Positions 6,247 through 11,289 of a stretch of DNA of 11,289 nt are shown here, one piece after another. Each line of letters starts with the position of its first letter. The stretch's first letter is position 1. The position numbers were made by a program, and so were the translations under genes. The notes under the pieces were generated by a model that saw only the letters and a program-made list of their open reading frames with translations, was not told the origin of the DNA and searched no databases. This stretch comes from Alphaproteobacteria bacterium (GTDB lineage: Bacteria > Pseudomonadota > Alphaproteobacteria > CACIAM-22H2): the NCBI GenBank assembly GCA_947500965.1, contig CANMWW010000024.1:1-11289 (forward strand). The letters run 5' to 3'.

Positions 6247-7004
6247 AGGTGCGCGTCATCCCCTGCCTCGACGTCCAGGGCGGCCGGGTCGTGAAGGGCG
6301 TCAACTTCGTCGACCTCGTCGACGCCGGCGACCCGGTCGAGCAGGCGCGCGTCTACGACGCGGCGGGCGCGGACGAGCTCGCCTTCCTCGACATCGGCGC
6401 CAGCCACGAGAACCGCGACACGATCCTCGACGTCGTCGCGCGCACGGCCGACAAGTGCTTCATGCCGCTCACCGTCGGCGGCGGGGTGCGGACACTCGGC
6501 GACGTGCGACGGCTTCTGCTCGCCGGCGCCGACAAGGTATCGATCAACACCGCCGCGGTGGCGCGGCCGGAATTCGTCTCGGAGGCCGCGGAGAAGGTCG
6601 GCAGCCAGGCGGTCGTCGTGGCCATCGACGCCCGCCGCGCGGGACCGGGGCGCTTCGAGGTCTTCACCCATGGCGGCAGGAAGCCGGCCGGCCTCGACGC
6701 CGTCGAATGGGCGCGCGAGATGGCGCGGCGCGGCGCGGGCGAGATCCTGCTGACCTCGATGGACCGCGACGGCACGAAGCAGGGCTTCGACTGCGAGCTC
6801 ACGCGCGCCGTCAGCGACGCCGTGCCGGTGCCGGTCATCGCCTCGGGCGGCGTCGGCGCGCTCGGCCATTTCGTCGACGGCGTGCGCGAGGGCCATGCCA
6901 GCGCCCTGCTCGCCGCGTCGGTGTTCCATTTCGGGACCTTCACCATCGCCGAGGTGAAGGCCAGCCTCGCCGCCGCGGGCATTCCCGTCCGGCAGGCGGG
7001 CTGA
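6240..7004 (+). CDS. hisF: Imidazole-glycerol-phosphate synthase, cyclase subunit HisF
   Basis: The synthase subunit that uses HisH-derived ammonia to turn PRFAR into IGP and AICAR. The 254-residue barrel is of normal length. Catalytic aspartates are D11 (IPCLDVQGGRVVKG) and D175 (SMDRDGTK). D130 is in AIDAR, GGGVR lies at 80-84, and ASGGVG is the second phosphate site. The loop usually written DITAS reads DIGASHENRD here (residue 53 Gly instead of Thr), a mild deviation. Translation starts within hisA and has its own GGAGG at 6228-6232, 7 nt before the ATG. The stop lies only 4 nt from the stop of the convergent CoA-transferase gene, so there is no room for a separate terminator. Confidence 0.97.
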   Translation: MLKVRVIPCLDVQGGRVVKGVNFVDLVDAGDPVEQARVYDAAGADELAFLDIGASHENRDTILDVVARTADKCFMPLTVGGGVRTLGDVRRLLLAGADKVSINTAAVARPEFVSEAAEKVGSQAVVVAIDARRAGPGRFEVFTHGGRKPAGLDAVEWAREMARRGAGEILLTSMDRDGTKQGFDCELTRAVSDAVPVPVIASGGVGALGHFVDGVREGHASALLAASVFHFGTFTIAEVKASLAAAGIPVRQAG

Positions 7005-7008
7005 GGCC

Positions 7009-8214
7009 TCAAGCGCCCGCGACGAGCCCCGCGTCGCGCAGCCGCCCGATCTCCGCCCCCGGAAGGCCGAGCACGCCCGCGAGCACCTCCTCCGTGTGCT
7101 GGCCGAGGCGCGGCGCCGCCGGCACGGGCGCGCGCGCCTCGCCGCGATAGCTGGCCGCCGATCCGGGCGTGAGGTGGCGCGCGCCGCTCGGATGCGCAAC
7201 CTCCTCGAAGACGGGATTGGCGATCGAGAGCGCAGTCTCCTCGGCGAGCGCCTGCGCGACGCTGCGATAGGTCGACCATGTCGCCCCGGCGGCGTCGAGG
7301 CGCGCGCCGAGCGTCGCGAGGTCGAGCCGCGCGACCAGCGGCGCGAGGATCGCGGCGATCGCCTCGCGATGGACGAAGCGCGTGCCCTCGTCGCGCGCGA
7401 GGTCGGCGCCCGTGCGCGCCTCCAGCGCCGCGATCGCGTCCGCGGCGCCGAGCGCCTCGAGGATCGCGGCCCATTGCCGCGCCGTGAGCCCGACCAGCAT
7501 GACGCGCCGCCCGTCCGCGGTCGCGAAGTCGCGGCCGAAGGCGCCGAAGAGGTCGTTGCCGATGCGCGGCCTGTCCATGCCCGACAGCGCCACCTCCGCC
7601 ACGTGGCCGAGCCGCGCGAGGGTCGAGAAGGCGACGTCGGAAAGCGGCAGCACGACCTGCGCGCCCTCGCCCGTGGCCGCGCGCCGGCGCTCCGCGGCAA
7701 GCAGGTTGGTCGCGGCGAGTGCGCCCGCGACGAGGTCCCATGCCGGCAGCACGTGGTTCACGGGCCCGGTCGCGTCGGCGGGCCCCGTCATCATCGGGTA
7801 GCCGGTCGCGGCGTTGACCGTGTAGTCGACGGCCTGCGTGCCATCGGCCCATCCGCTCACGCGCACGGACACGAGGTCGCGCCGCCGCGCGGCGAGCGAC
7901 GCATGCGCGAAGGCGCCTCGATCCGGGAGGTTGGTGACGAAGAGTCCGATGCGCGCGACGAGCTCGGCCGCGAGCTCGCGGCCCTCGGGGCGCGCGATGT
8001 CGATCGCGACCGAGCGCTTGCCCTTGTTGAGCCCCTCCCAGTAGAGGCTCGCGCCCGACGGCGCGAGCGGCCAGCGATTTCGATCGGGCCCGCCGCCGAC
8101 GGGATCGATGCGCACGACGTCGGCGCCGAGTTCGCGCAGGTAGAGCGCGCCGGTGGGCGCGGCGATGAAGCTCGCGAGCTCTGCGACGCGCATGCCCTGG
8201 AGGATCGGATACAT
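7009..8214 (-). CDS. Class III CoA-transferase (CaiB/BaiF), resembling 2-methylfumaryl-CoA isomerase
   Basis: A 401-residue cytosolic class III (formyl-CoA transferase type) enzyme. These form an aspartyl-CoA thioester; the candidate nucleophile is D160 in NHVLPAWDLVAG. The N-terminus GMRVAELASFIAAPTGALYLRELGADVVRIDP and the NKGKRSVAIDI block are family hallmarks. Segments VDYTVN (129-134), a GYPMMTGP block, NHVLPAWD, MDRPRIGNDLFGAFGRDF and PAAPRLGQHTEEVL agree, as I recall them, with mesaconyl-CoA C1-C4 CoA transferase (Mct) of Chloroflexus, which moves CoA intramolecularly in the 3-hydroxypropionate bicycle. The Mct-like function is an inference without an alignment; another acyl-CoA transferase is possible. 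It lies antisense between hisF and hisE, 4 nt from hisF. There is no ribosome binding site before the ATG; a -10-like TAGCCT ends 6 nt upstream. Confidence 0.85.
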   Translation of the reverse strand: MYPILQGMRVAELASFIAAPTGALYLRELGADVVRIDPVGGGPDRNRWPLAPSGASLYWEGLNKGKRSVAIDIARPEGRELAAELVARIGLFVTNLPDRGAFAHASLAARRRDLVSVRVSGWADGTQAVDYTVNAATGYPMMTGPADATGPVNHVLPAWDLVAGALAATNLLAAERRRAATGEGAQVVLPLSDVAFSTLARLGHVAEVALSGMDRPRIGNDLFGAFGRDFATADGRRVMLVGLTARQWAAILEALGAADAIAALEARTGADLARDEGTRFVHREAIAAILAPLVARLDLATLGARLDAAGATWSTYRSVAQALAEETALSIANPVFEEVAHPSGARHLTPGSAASYRGEARAPVPAAPRLGQHTEEVLAGVLGLPGAEIGRLRDAGLVAGA

Positions 8215-8328
8215 GCGCGAAGGCTAGGAGCGCGCGACGCGCGCGCGCAACCGCCTTCGTCACTGCGCTATGGACGCGACGCGGGCGATGGTCCAGTCTG
8301 CGAATGCATCCGCATCCGGAAAAGAAAG
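8215..8328. other. Divergent intergenic region, CoA-transferase / hisE
   Basis: These 114 nt separate the CoA-transferase gene (minus) from hisE (plus). They contain an alternating GC tract around 8229-8248 and, on the plus strand, TATGGA (8269-8274) as the only -10-like hexamer facing hisE, without a good -35. A purine-rich GGAAAAGAAAG precedes the hisE ATG and may serve as its ribosome binding site. Whether hisE has its own promoter or depends on transcription from hisB is undecided. Confidence 0.3.
8221..8250 (-). promoter_or_regulatory. Candidate leaderless promoter of the CoA-transferase gene
   Basis: Reading the minus strand, TTGCGC (8245-8250) and TAGCCT (8221-8226) are 18 bp apart, and TAGCCT ends 6 nt before the ATG at 8214. 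Transcription would start at or next to the start codon. No Shine-Dalgarno sequence is present. Confidence 0.35.
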
Positions 8329-8673
8329 ATGGACGATCGCAACGGATCGCAGCCAAGCGCGGTGATCGATCGCCTCTACGAGGTGATCGAATCGCGTCGC
8401 TCCGCAGACCCATCCAGCTCGCATACCGCGAAGCTCTTCGCGAAGGGCACGCGCAAGATCGCGCAGAAGGCGGGCGAGGAGGCGGTCGAGCTCGTGATCG
8501 AGGCGGTGCGCGGCAAGCGCGATCGCATCGTGGAGGAAAGCGCGGACCTGATGTATCACCTGCTCGTGCTGTGGGCCGACGCGCGCGTGCGCCCGCAGGA
8601 CGTCTGGCAGGAACTGATGCGCCGCGAAGGCATCTCGGGCGTGTCCGAGAAGGCCGCGCGCGGCGAGGAATGA
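8329..8673 (+). CDS. hisE: Phosphoribosyl-ATP pyrophosphatase HisE
   Basis: Hydrolyses phosphoribosyl-ATP to phosphoribosyl-AMP and pyrophosphate, the second step of histidine synthesis. This is the stand-alone 114-residue form, not fused to HisI. It is an all-alpha MazG-like NTP pyrophosphatase with the expected motifs: SHTAKLFAKGTRKIAQKAGEE (31-51), metal-binding acidic residues E50, E51 and E54, and the second pair E70 and D73 in EESADLMYHLLVLWAD. The gene is separated from hisF by the antisense CoA-transferase gene but keeps the HIT gene just downstream, as is usual in alphaproteobacteria. The ATG at 8329 is chosen because the conserved domain begins soon after it and a purine-rich stretch precedes it. 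Confidence 0.95.
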   Translation: MDDRNGSQPSAVIDRLYEVIESRRSADPSSSHTAKLFAKGTRKIAQKAGEEAVELVIEAVRGKRDRIVEESADLMYHLLVLWADARVRPQDVWQELMRREGISGVSEKAARGEE

Positions 8674-8678
8674 CGAGG

Positions 8679-9044
8679 ATGGCCTACGACCAGTCGAACG
8701 TGTTCGCCCGCATCCTGCGTGGAGAGATCCCGTGCCGGAAGGTCTACGAGGACGCGCATGTCCTCGCCTTCCACGACATCCAGCCGCAGGCGCCGGTCCA
8801 CGTGCTCGTGATCCCGCGCGGCGCCTACGTGTCCTGGGACGACTTCCACGAGAAGGCCAGCGACGCCGAGCAGGCCGCGCTCATGCGCGCCGTCGGCGCC
8901 GTCGCGCGCATGACGGGCGTCGCGGCCACCGGCTATCGCGTGATCTCGAATTGCGGCGACGACGGGCACCAGGAGGTGCAGCACCTGCATCTCCACGTGC
9001 TCGGCGGTCGCCCGATGGGACGAATGGTGGCGAGGACGGAGTAG
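8679..9044 (+). CDS. hinT: HIT family protein, HinT-like purine nucleoside phosphoramidase
   Basis: A 121-residue histidine-triad nucleotide hydrolase. The HxHxH triad is at H102, H104 and H106 in QHLHLHVLGG, with H104 the expected nucleophile. Upstream blocks FARILRGEIPCRKVYED, FHDIQPQAPVHVLVIPR (31-47) and NCGDDGHQEV (91-100) match the HinT/PKCI branch. HinT enzymes cleave aminoacyl-adenylates and AMP-lysine-type phosphoramidates; the physiological role is unclear. The ATG at 8679 is chosen because GAGGAA (8665-8670) lies 8 nt before it. The ATG at 8670, which overlaps the hisE stop (ATGA), would add only MTR and has GAGG too close. Co-transcription with hisE is very likely. Confidence 0.92.
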   Translation: MAYDQSNVFARILRGEIPCRKVYEDAHVLAFHDIQPQAPVHVLVIPRGAYVSWDDFHEKASDAEQAALMRAVGAVARMTGVAATGYRVISNCGDDGHQEVQHLHLHVLGGRPMGRMVARTE

Positions 9045-9089
9045 GGTCCTCCTTGCCGCTTGGGTGTCCGCGCCTCGGCGCGACCACCC

Positions 9090-9115
9090 GTCCCCCCTTG
9101 GCAGCGAGGGGGGAC
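9090..9115. terminator. Hairpin between hinT and nth (upstream of two)
   Basis: GTCCCCCC (9090-9097) is perfectly complementary to GGGGGGAC (9108-9115), extendable by a T-A pair, with an 8-10 nt loop. It lies between convergent genes, where a terminator for either strand is expected. No long T-run follows it on either side. Confidence 0.45.
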
Positions 9116-9129
9116 TTCGCCAACGGAAC

Positions 9130-9155
9130 CCCCTTCCCGCACCGGCGGGAAGGGG
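9130..9155. terminator. Strong hairpin at the nth 3' end, likely bidirectional terminator
   Basis: An 11-bp perfect stem, CCCCTTCCCGC (9130-9140) with GCGGGAAGGGG (9145-9155), closes a 4-nt ACCG loop. It can extend through AAC/GTT with one bulged base. It ends 4 nt before the nth stop codon on the minus strand and lies 85 nt past the hinT stop, so it could end both transcripts. The sequence resembles intergenic palindromes that recur in GC-rich alphaproteobacterial genomes, so a dispersed repeat is also possible. Confidence 0.55.
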
Positions 9156-9159
9156 TGTT

Positions 9160-9798
9160 CTAGGCGGGCTTCGTCTTCTTTTTCCAGGCGCAGAGATCCG
9201 CCACCGCGCAGGTCGGGCAGTCCGGCTTGAGCGCCTTGCAGGCATAGCGGCCGTGCAGGATCAGCCAGTGATGCGCATGCAGCCGGTAGAGGTCCGGCGT
9301 CACCTTGTCGAGCCTGCGCTCGACCGCCTCGGGCGTGCGCCCGCGCGCGAGGCCGGTGCGGTTGCCGACGCGGAAGACATGCGTGTCCACCGCGATCGTC
9401 GGCTCGCCGAAGGCGATGTTGAGCACCACGTTCGCCGTCTTGCGCCCGACGCCGGGCAGCGCCTCGAGCGCCTCCCTCTCGCGCGGCACCTCCCCGCCAT
9501 GCGCCTCGACCAGGATGCGCGACAGCGCCATCACGTTCCTCGCCTTGGCGTTGAACAGGCCGATGGTGCGGACATGGCCGCGCAGCCCTTCCTCGCCGAG
9601 CTCGAGCATCTGCGCGGGCGTCGACACCGCGCGGAACAGCCCCGCCGTCGCGCGGTTGACCCCCGCATCGGTCGCCTGCGCGGAGAGCACGACGGCGACG
9701 AGCAGCTGGTAGGCGTTGGAATGGACCAGCTCGGTGCGCGGCTCGGGATTGGCCGCCGCGAGGCGGCGATAGAACTCGGCGACGTCGGCGGGCTTCAT
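9160..9798 (-). CDS. nth: Endonuclease III (base-excision repair DNA glycosylase/AP lyase)
   Basis: Removes oxidised pyrimidines from DNA and nicks at abasic sites. The 212-residue protein has the helix-hairpin-helix LPGVGRKTANVVL with catalytic lysine K120, then VDTHVFRV with catalytic D138. The 4Fe-4S cluster loop is C187-x6-C194-x2-C197-x5-C203. These positions coincide with those I recall for E. coli Nth (K120, D138, C187, C194, C197, C203), so the start at 9798 is well supported. The lysine-rich tail (WKKKTKPA) is ordinary. It is convergent with hinT and divergent from the DUF2244 gene. It has no ribosome binding site; a TATGAC box ends 6 nt before the ATG, which suggests a leaderless mRNA. 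Confidence 0.97.
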   Translation of the reverse strand: MKPADVAEFYRRLAAANPEPRTELVHSNAYQLLVAVVLSAQATDAGVNRATAGLFRAVSTPAQMLELGEEGLRGHVRTIGLFNAKARNVMALSRILVEAHGGEVPREREALEALPGVGRKTANVVLNIAFGEPTIAVDTHVFRVGNRTGLARGRTPEAVERRLDKVTPDLYRLHAHHWLILHGRYACKALKPDCPTCAVADLCAWKKKTKPA

Positions 9799-9804
9799 GC
9801 CCGC

Positions 9805-9810
9805 GTCATA
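9805..9810 (-). promoter_or_regulatory. -10-like box of nth, possible leaderless start
   Basis: TATGAC on the minus strand ends 6 nt before the nth ATG at 9798. A -35 at 17-bp spacing would be TTCCGG (9828-9833), which is poor. It is included because the same arrangement occurs before two neighbouring genes. Confidence 0.3.
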
Positions 9811-9837
9811 GCCGAGCGCGGCCGCGGCCGGAAGGAC

Positions 9838-9866
9838 CTGACGCCGGCGCCCCCCCGCGCTAGGTA
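9838..9866 (+). promoter_or_regulatory. Candidate leaderless promoter of the DUF2244 gene
   Basis: CTGACG (9838-9843, 4 of 6 to TTGACA), a 17-bp spacer and TAGGTA (9861-9866) end 6 nt before the ATG at 9873. There is no Shine-Dalgarno sequence, so the transcript may begin at the start codon. Confidence 0.38.
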
Positions 9867-9872
9867 TTGCCC

Positions 9873-10412
9873 ATGCACCCGCCGGAGGCGAAGCCCGGGC
9901 AGCCCCTGCTCGAGCTCGTCCTGACCCCGCATCGCAGCCTGCCCCGCAAGGGCTTCGCCGCCCTCATGGCGGCGCTGGTCCTGTTCAACCTGGTGGCTGG
10001 CCTCGTCTTCCTCCTCGTCGGCGCCTGGCCCGTGATCGGCTTCCTCGGCCTCGACGTCCTGCTGGTCTGGCTGGCATTCCGGATGAACTACGCGCGCGCG
10101 CGCCAGTCCGAGCGCATCGTGCTCCATCCCGACCGCATGTCGATCTGGAGGCGCGACCACTGGGGCCGCGAGCAGGTGGTCGAGCTGCAGCCCTACTGGC
10201 TCAGGGTGCGCGTCGTGCGCCACCAGGGCGCGGTGTCGCGGCTTCTCCTGGCCAGCCATGGCCGTCGCCACGTGATCGGCCAGTTCCTGGCGCCCGACGA
10301 GCGCGAGCGCCTGGCGCTGCATCTCGACGACGTGCTGGTGGCGCTGCGCGAGGGCCGGCCGCTGCCCGCCCCGCCGTCGCATCCCTCGCCGGCGATCACC
10401 TTCACCGCCTGA
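9873..10412 (+). CDS. DUF2244 family integral membrane protein
   Basis: A 179-residue protein of unknown function. It opens with a short soluble segment containing LTPHRSLPRKGF (17-28). Two adjacent membrane helices follow, at about 28-50 and 52-70 (VGAWPVIGFLGLDVLLVWLAFRMNY), the hallmark of DUF2244. The cytosolic or periplasmic C-terminal half is beta-rich, with LQPYWLRV (105-112), a GRRHVIGQFL block (130-139) and a final helix ERERLALHLDDVLVALR. The tail is proline-rich. Members commonly sit beside nth and dapB in alphaproteobacteria, as here, but no biochemical role is known to me. A TTG at 9867 would add two residues; the ATG at 9873 is preferred. It ends 14 nt before the stop of convergent dapB. 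Confidence 0.8.
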   Translation: MHPPEAKPGQPLLELVLTPHRSLPRKGFAALMAALVLFNLVAGLVFLLVGAWPVIGFLGLDVLLVWLAFRMNYARARQSERIVLHPDRMSIWRRDHWGREQVVELQPYWLRVRVVRHQGAVSRLLLASHGRRHVIGQFLAPDERERLALHLDDVLVALREGRPLPAPPSHPSPAITFTA

Positions 10413-10421
10413 CGGGCGCGG

Positions 10422-10442
10422 CGTCCTCAGAGGCCGAGGACG
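10422..10442. terminator. Small hairpin at the DUF2244/dapB convergence
   Basis: CGTCCTC (10422-10428) pairs with GAGGACG (10436-10442) around a 7-nt loop, overlapping the dapB stop codon. It lies just past the DUF2244 stop. The stem is short and no T-run follows, so a role as a shared terminator is only possible. Confidence 0.3.
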
Positions 10443-11230
10443 TCCTTCATGCCGTAGAGCCCGGGCTTGCGGCCCGCGAGCCAGAGCGCCGCGCGGACCG
10501 CGCCGCTCGCGTAGATGCCGCGGCCATGCGCCTTGTGCACGAGCTCGACGCGATCGGCCGCGCCGCAGAACATCACCGAATGGTCGCCGACCTCGCCGCC
10601 GCCGCGCGCGACCGAGAAGCCGATCGTGCCTTCCTTGCGCGGCCCGGTATGGCCGTCGCGCGCGCGCACGCCGTGGCTCGCGAGGTCGACGCCGCGCCCG
10701 CGCGCCGCCGCCTGGCCGAGGCCGATCGCCGTGCCCGAGGGCGCGTCGATCTTGTGCCGGTGGTGGATCTCGAAGATCTCGATGTCGTAGTCCGGCCCCA
10801 GCGTCGCGGAGACGCGCTCCGTCAGCGCCATCAGCAGGTTGACCGCGAGGCTCATGTTCGGCGCCTTGACGATCGGCGCGCGCGCGGCCACCTCGGCGAT
10901 CGCGCGCTCGTCCTCGGGGCCGAAGCCGGTCGTGCCGATGACGAGGCCCTTGCACGCCTCGGCGGCGAGGCGCGCATGCGCGACGCTCGCGGCGGGCACG
11001 GTGAAGTCGATCACGACGTCGCTCGCGGCGAAGAGCGCCGCCGCGTCGGCGCCGATGCGCGTGTTGGTCGGCCCGGAGCCCGCGAGCTCGCCGGGATCCC
11101 TGCCGATCGCGGCGCTGCCCGGCGCCTCCGTGCCGCCGGAGAGCGCGGCGCCGCGCGTCGCCGCCACCTCGCGCACGAGCATCTGGCCCATGCGGCCCGC
11201 CGCCCCGACGATTCCGATGCGTGCCGTCAT
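10427..11230 (-). CDS. dapB: 4-hydroxy-tetrahydrodipicolinate reductase DapB
   Basis: Reduces 4-hydroxy-tetrahydrodipicolinate with NAD(P)H in the diaminopimelate/lysine pathway, supplying peptidoglycan and protein synthesis. The 267 residues include the Rossmann motif GAAGRMG (9-15), E35 after the second strand, DFTVP (75-79), GTTGF (99-103) and APNMSLAVNLL (123-133). The catalytic block is EIHHRHKIDAPSGTA (154-168), with H156, H157 and K160 matching E. coli H159, H160 and K163, and SGT binding the substrate carboxylate. The start at 11230 is supported by GGGGAGG (11238-11244) at 7-nt spacing. The upstream gene on the same strand ends 31 nt before the ATG, so they may be co-transcribed. Confidence 0.97.
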   Translation of the reverse strand: MTARIGIVGAAGRMGQMLVREVAATRGAALSGGTEAPGSAAIGRDPGELAGSGPTNTRIGADAAALFAASDVVIDFTVPAASVAHARLAAEACKGLVIGTTGFGPEDERAIAEVAARAPIVKAPNMSLAVNLLMALTERVSATLGPDYDIEIFEIHHRHKIDAPSGTAIGLGQAAARGRGVDLASHGVRARDGHTGPRKEGTIGFSVARGGGEVGDHSVMFCGAADRVELVHKAHGRGIYASGAVRAALWLAGRKPGLYGMKDVLGL

Positions 11231-11237
11231 GCCCGTG

Positions 11238-11244
11238 CCTCCCC
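11238..11244 (-). promoter_or_regulatory. dapB ribosome binding site
   Basis: GGGGAGG on the minus strand lies 7 nt before the dapB ATG. It is one of the few strong Shine-Dalgarno sequences in the window. Confidence 0.75.
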
Positions 11245-11261
11245 GATGGCCTTGCGCGCGC

Positions 11262-11289
11262 TCAGTCGCGCAGGTCGTCCCACAATTCC
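11262..11289 (-). CDS. C-terminal end of an upstream gene, probably dnaJ
   Basis: Only the last eight residues, ELWDDLRD followed by TGA (11262-11264), are in the window. Alphaproteobacterial DnaJ proteins often end in a similar acidic W-containing tail (KELWDD-like), and dnaK-dnaJ-dapB is an order I recall from Rhodospirillales. Eight residues are too few to prove the identity. The frame choice rests on its open reading to the edge and on the sensible 31-nt spacing to dapB. Confidence 0.35.

Noticed and set aside
5630..7150. 506-residue plus-strand and several minus-strand open frames over hisA/hisF
   Set aside because: HisA and HisF frames carry intact catalytic motifs throughout, and the alternative frames are low-complexity basic sequence.
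8229..8248. Alternating CG tract as a Z-DNA-forming element
   Set aside because: Short GC alternation is common throughout this GC-rich sequence, and nothing distinguishes this copy as functional.
6353..8413. 686-residue and 509-residue minus-strand frames overlapping the CoA-transferase gene
   Set aside because: These are other frames of the same strand. Only the 7009-8214 frame shows CaiB/BaiF motifs from start to end.
8304..8678. Longer N-terminus for the HIT protein reaching back through hisE
   Set aside because: That extension is antisense-like R/G-rich sequence read out of frame over hisE. HinT proteins begin close to the MAYDQSNVF segment.
1..11289. CRISPR arrays, tRNA/rRNA genes, insertion sequences, phage or defence genes
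   Set aside because: No regularly spaced repeats, tRNA cloverleaf signatures, transposase motifs or defence-gene domains were seen on either strand.

Overview
The window is very GC-rich, densely packed bacterial chromosome with almost no intergenic space. Gene content and order point to an alphaproteobacterium, probably Rhodospirillales-like. The evidence is a his cluster in the order hisB - DUF2628 - hisH - hisA - hisF ... hisE - hinT, and an nth / DUF2244 / dapB / (probable dnaJ) block. This assignment rests on remembered synteny; no search was run.

Layout. (1) 1-1587, minus: the N-terminal half of a SWIM zinc-finger SNF2-type helicase that runs off the left edge, with no ATG, GTG or TTG in a plausible start position. 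(2) 1699-3714, plus: a two-gene unit encoding an enolase-superfamily sugar-acid dehydratase and an NAD-type short-chain dehydrogenase, probably for catabolism of a sugar or sugar acid. (3) 3838-7004, plus: hisB, a DUF2628 membrane protein, hisH, hisA and hisF, tightly packed or overlapping, behind a promoter-like sequence set inside a large inverted repeat. (4) 7009-8214, minus: a class III CoA-transferase resembling 2-methylfumaryl-CoA (mesaconyl-CoA) isomerase, inserted tail-to-tail against hisF and head-to-head with hisE. (5) 8329-9044, plus: hisE and a HinT-like HIT protein. (6) 9045-9159: strong hairpins between convergent genes. (7) 9160-9798, minus: nth; 9873-10412, plus: a DUF2244 membrane protein; 10427-11230, minus: dapB, preceded by the last eight codons of a probable dnaJ.

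How the genes work together. HisH and HisF form imidazole-glycerol-phosphate synthase. HisA supplies its substrate, HisB takes its product, and HisE acts two steps before HisA. So five his genes cover the middle of histidine synthesis, while hisG, hisD, hisC, hisI and hisN are not here. The rest is housekeeping (DNA repair, lysine/peptidoglycan precursor synthesis) plus two metabolic insertions. I see no CRISPR array, tRNA, rRNA, transposase, phage gene or toxin-antitoxin pair, and no clearly undescribed multi-gene system. The most unusual points are the CoA-transferase splitting the his cluster, the 17-bp inverted repeat centred on the hisB -10 element, and a repeated -10-like box placed exactly 6 nt before three start codons that lack ribosome binding sites.
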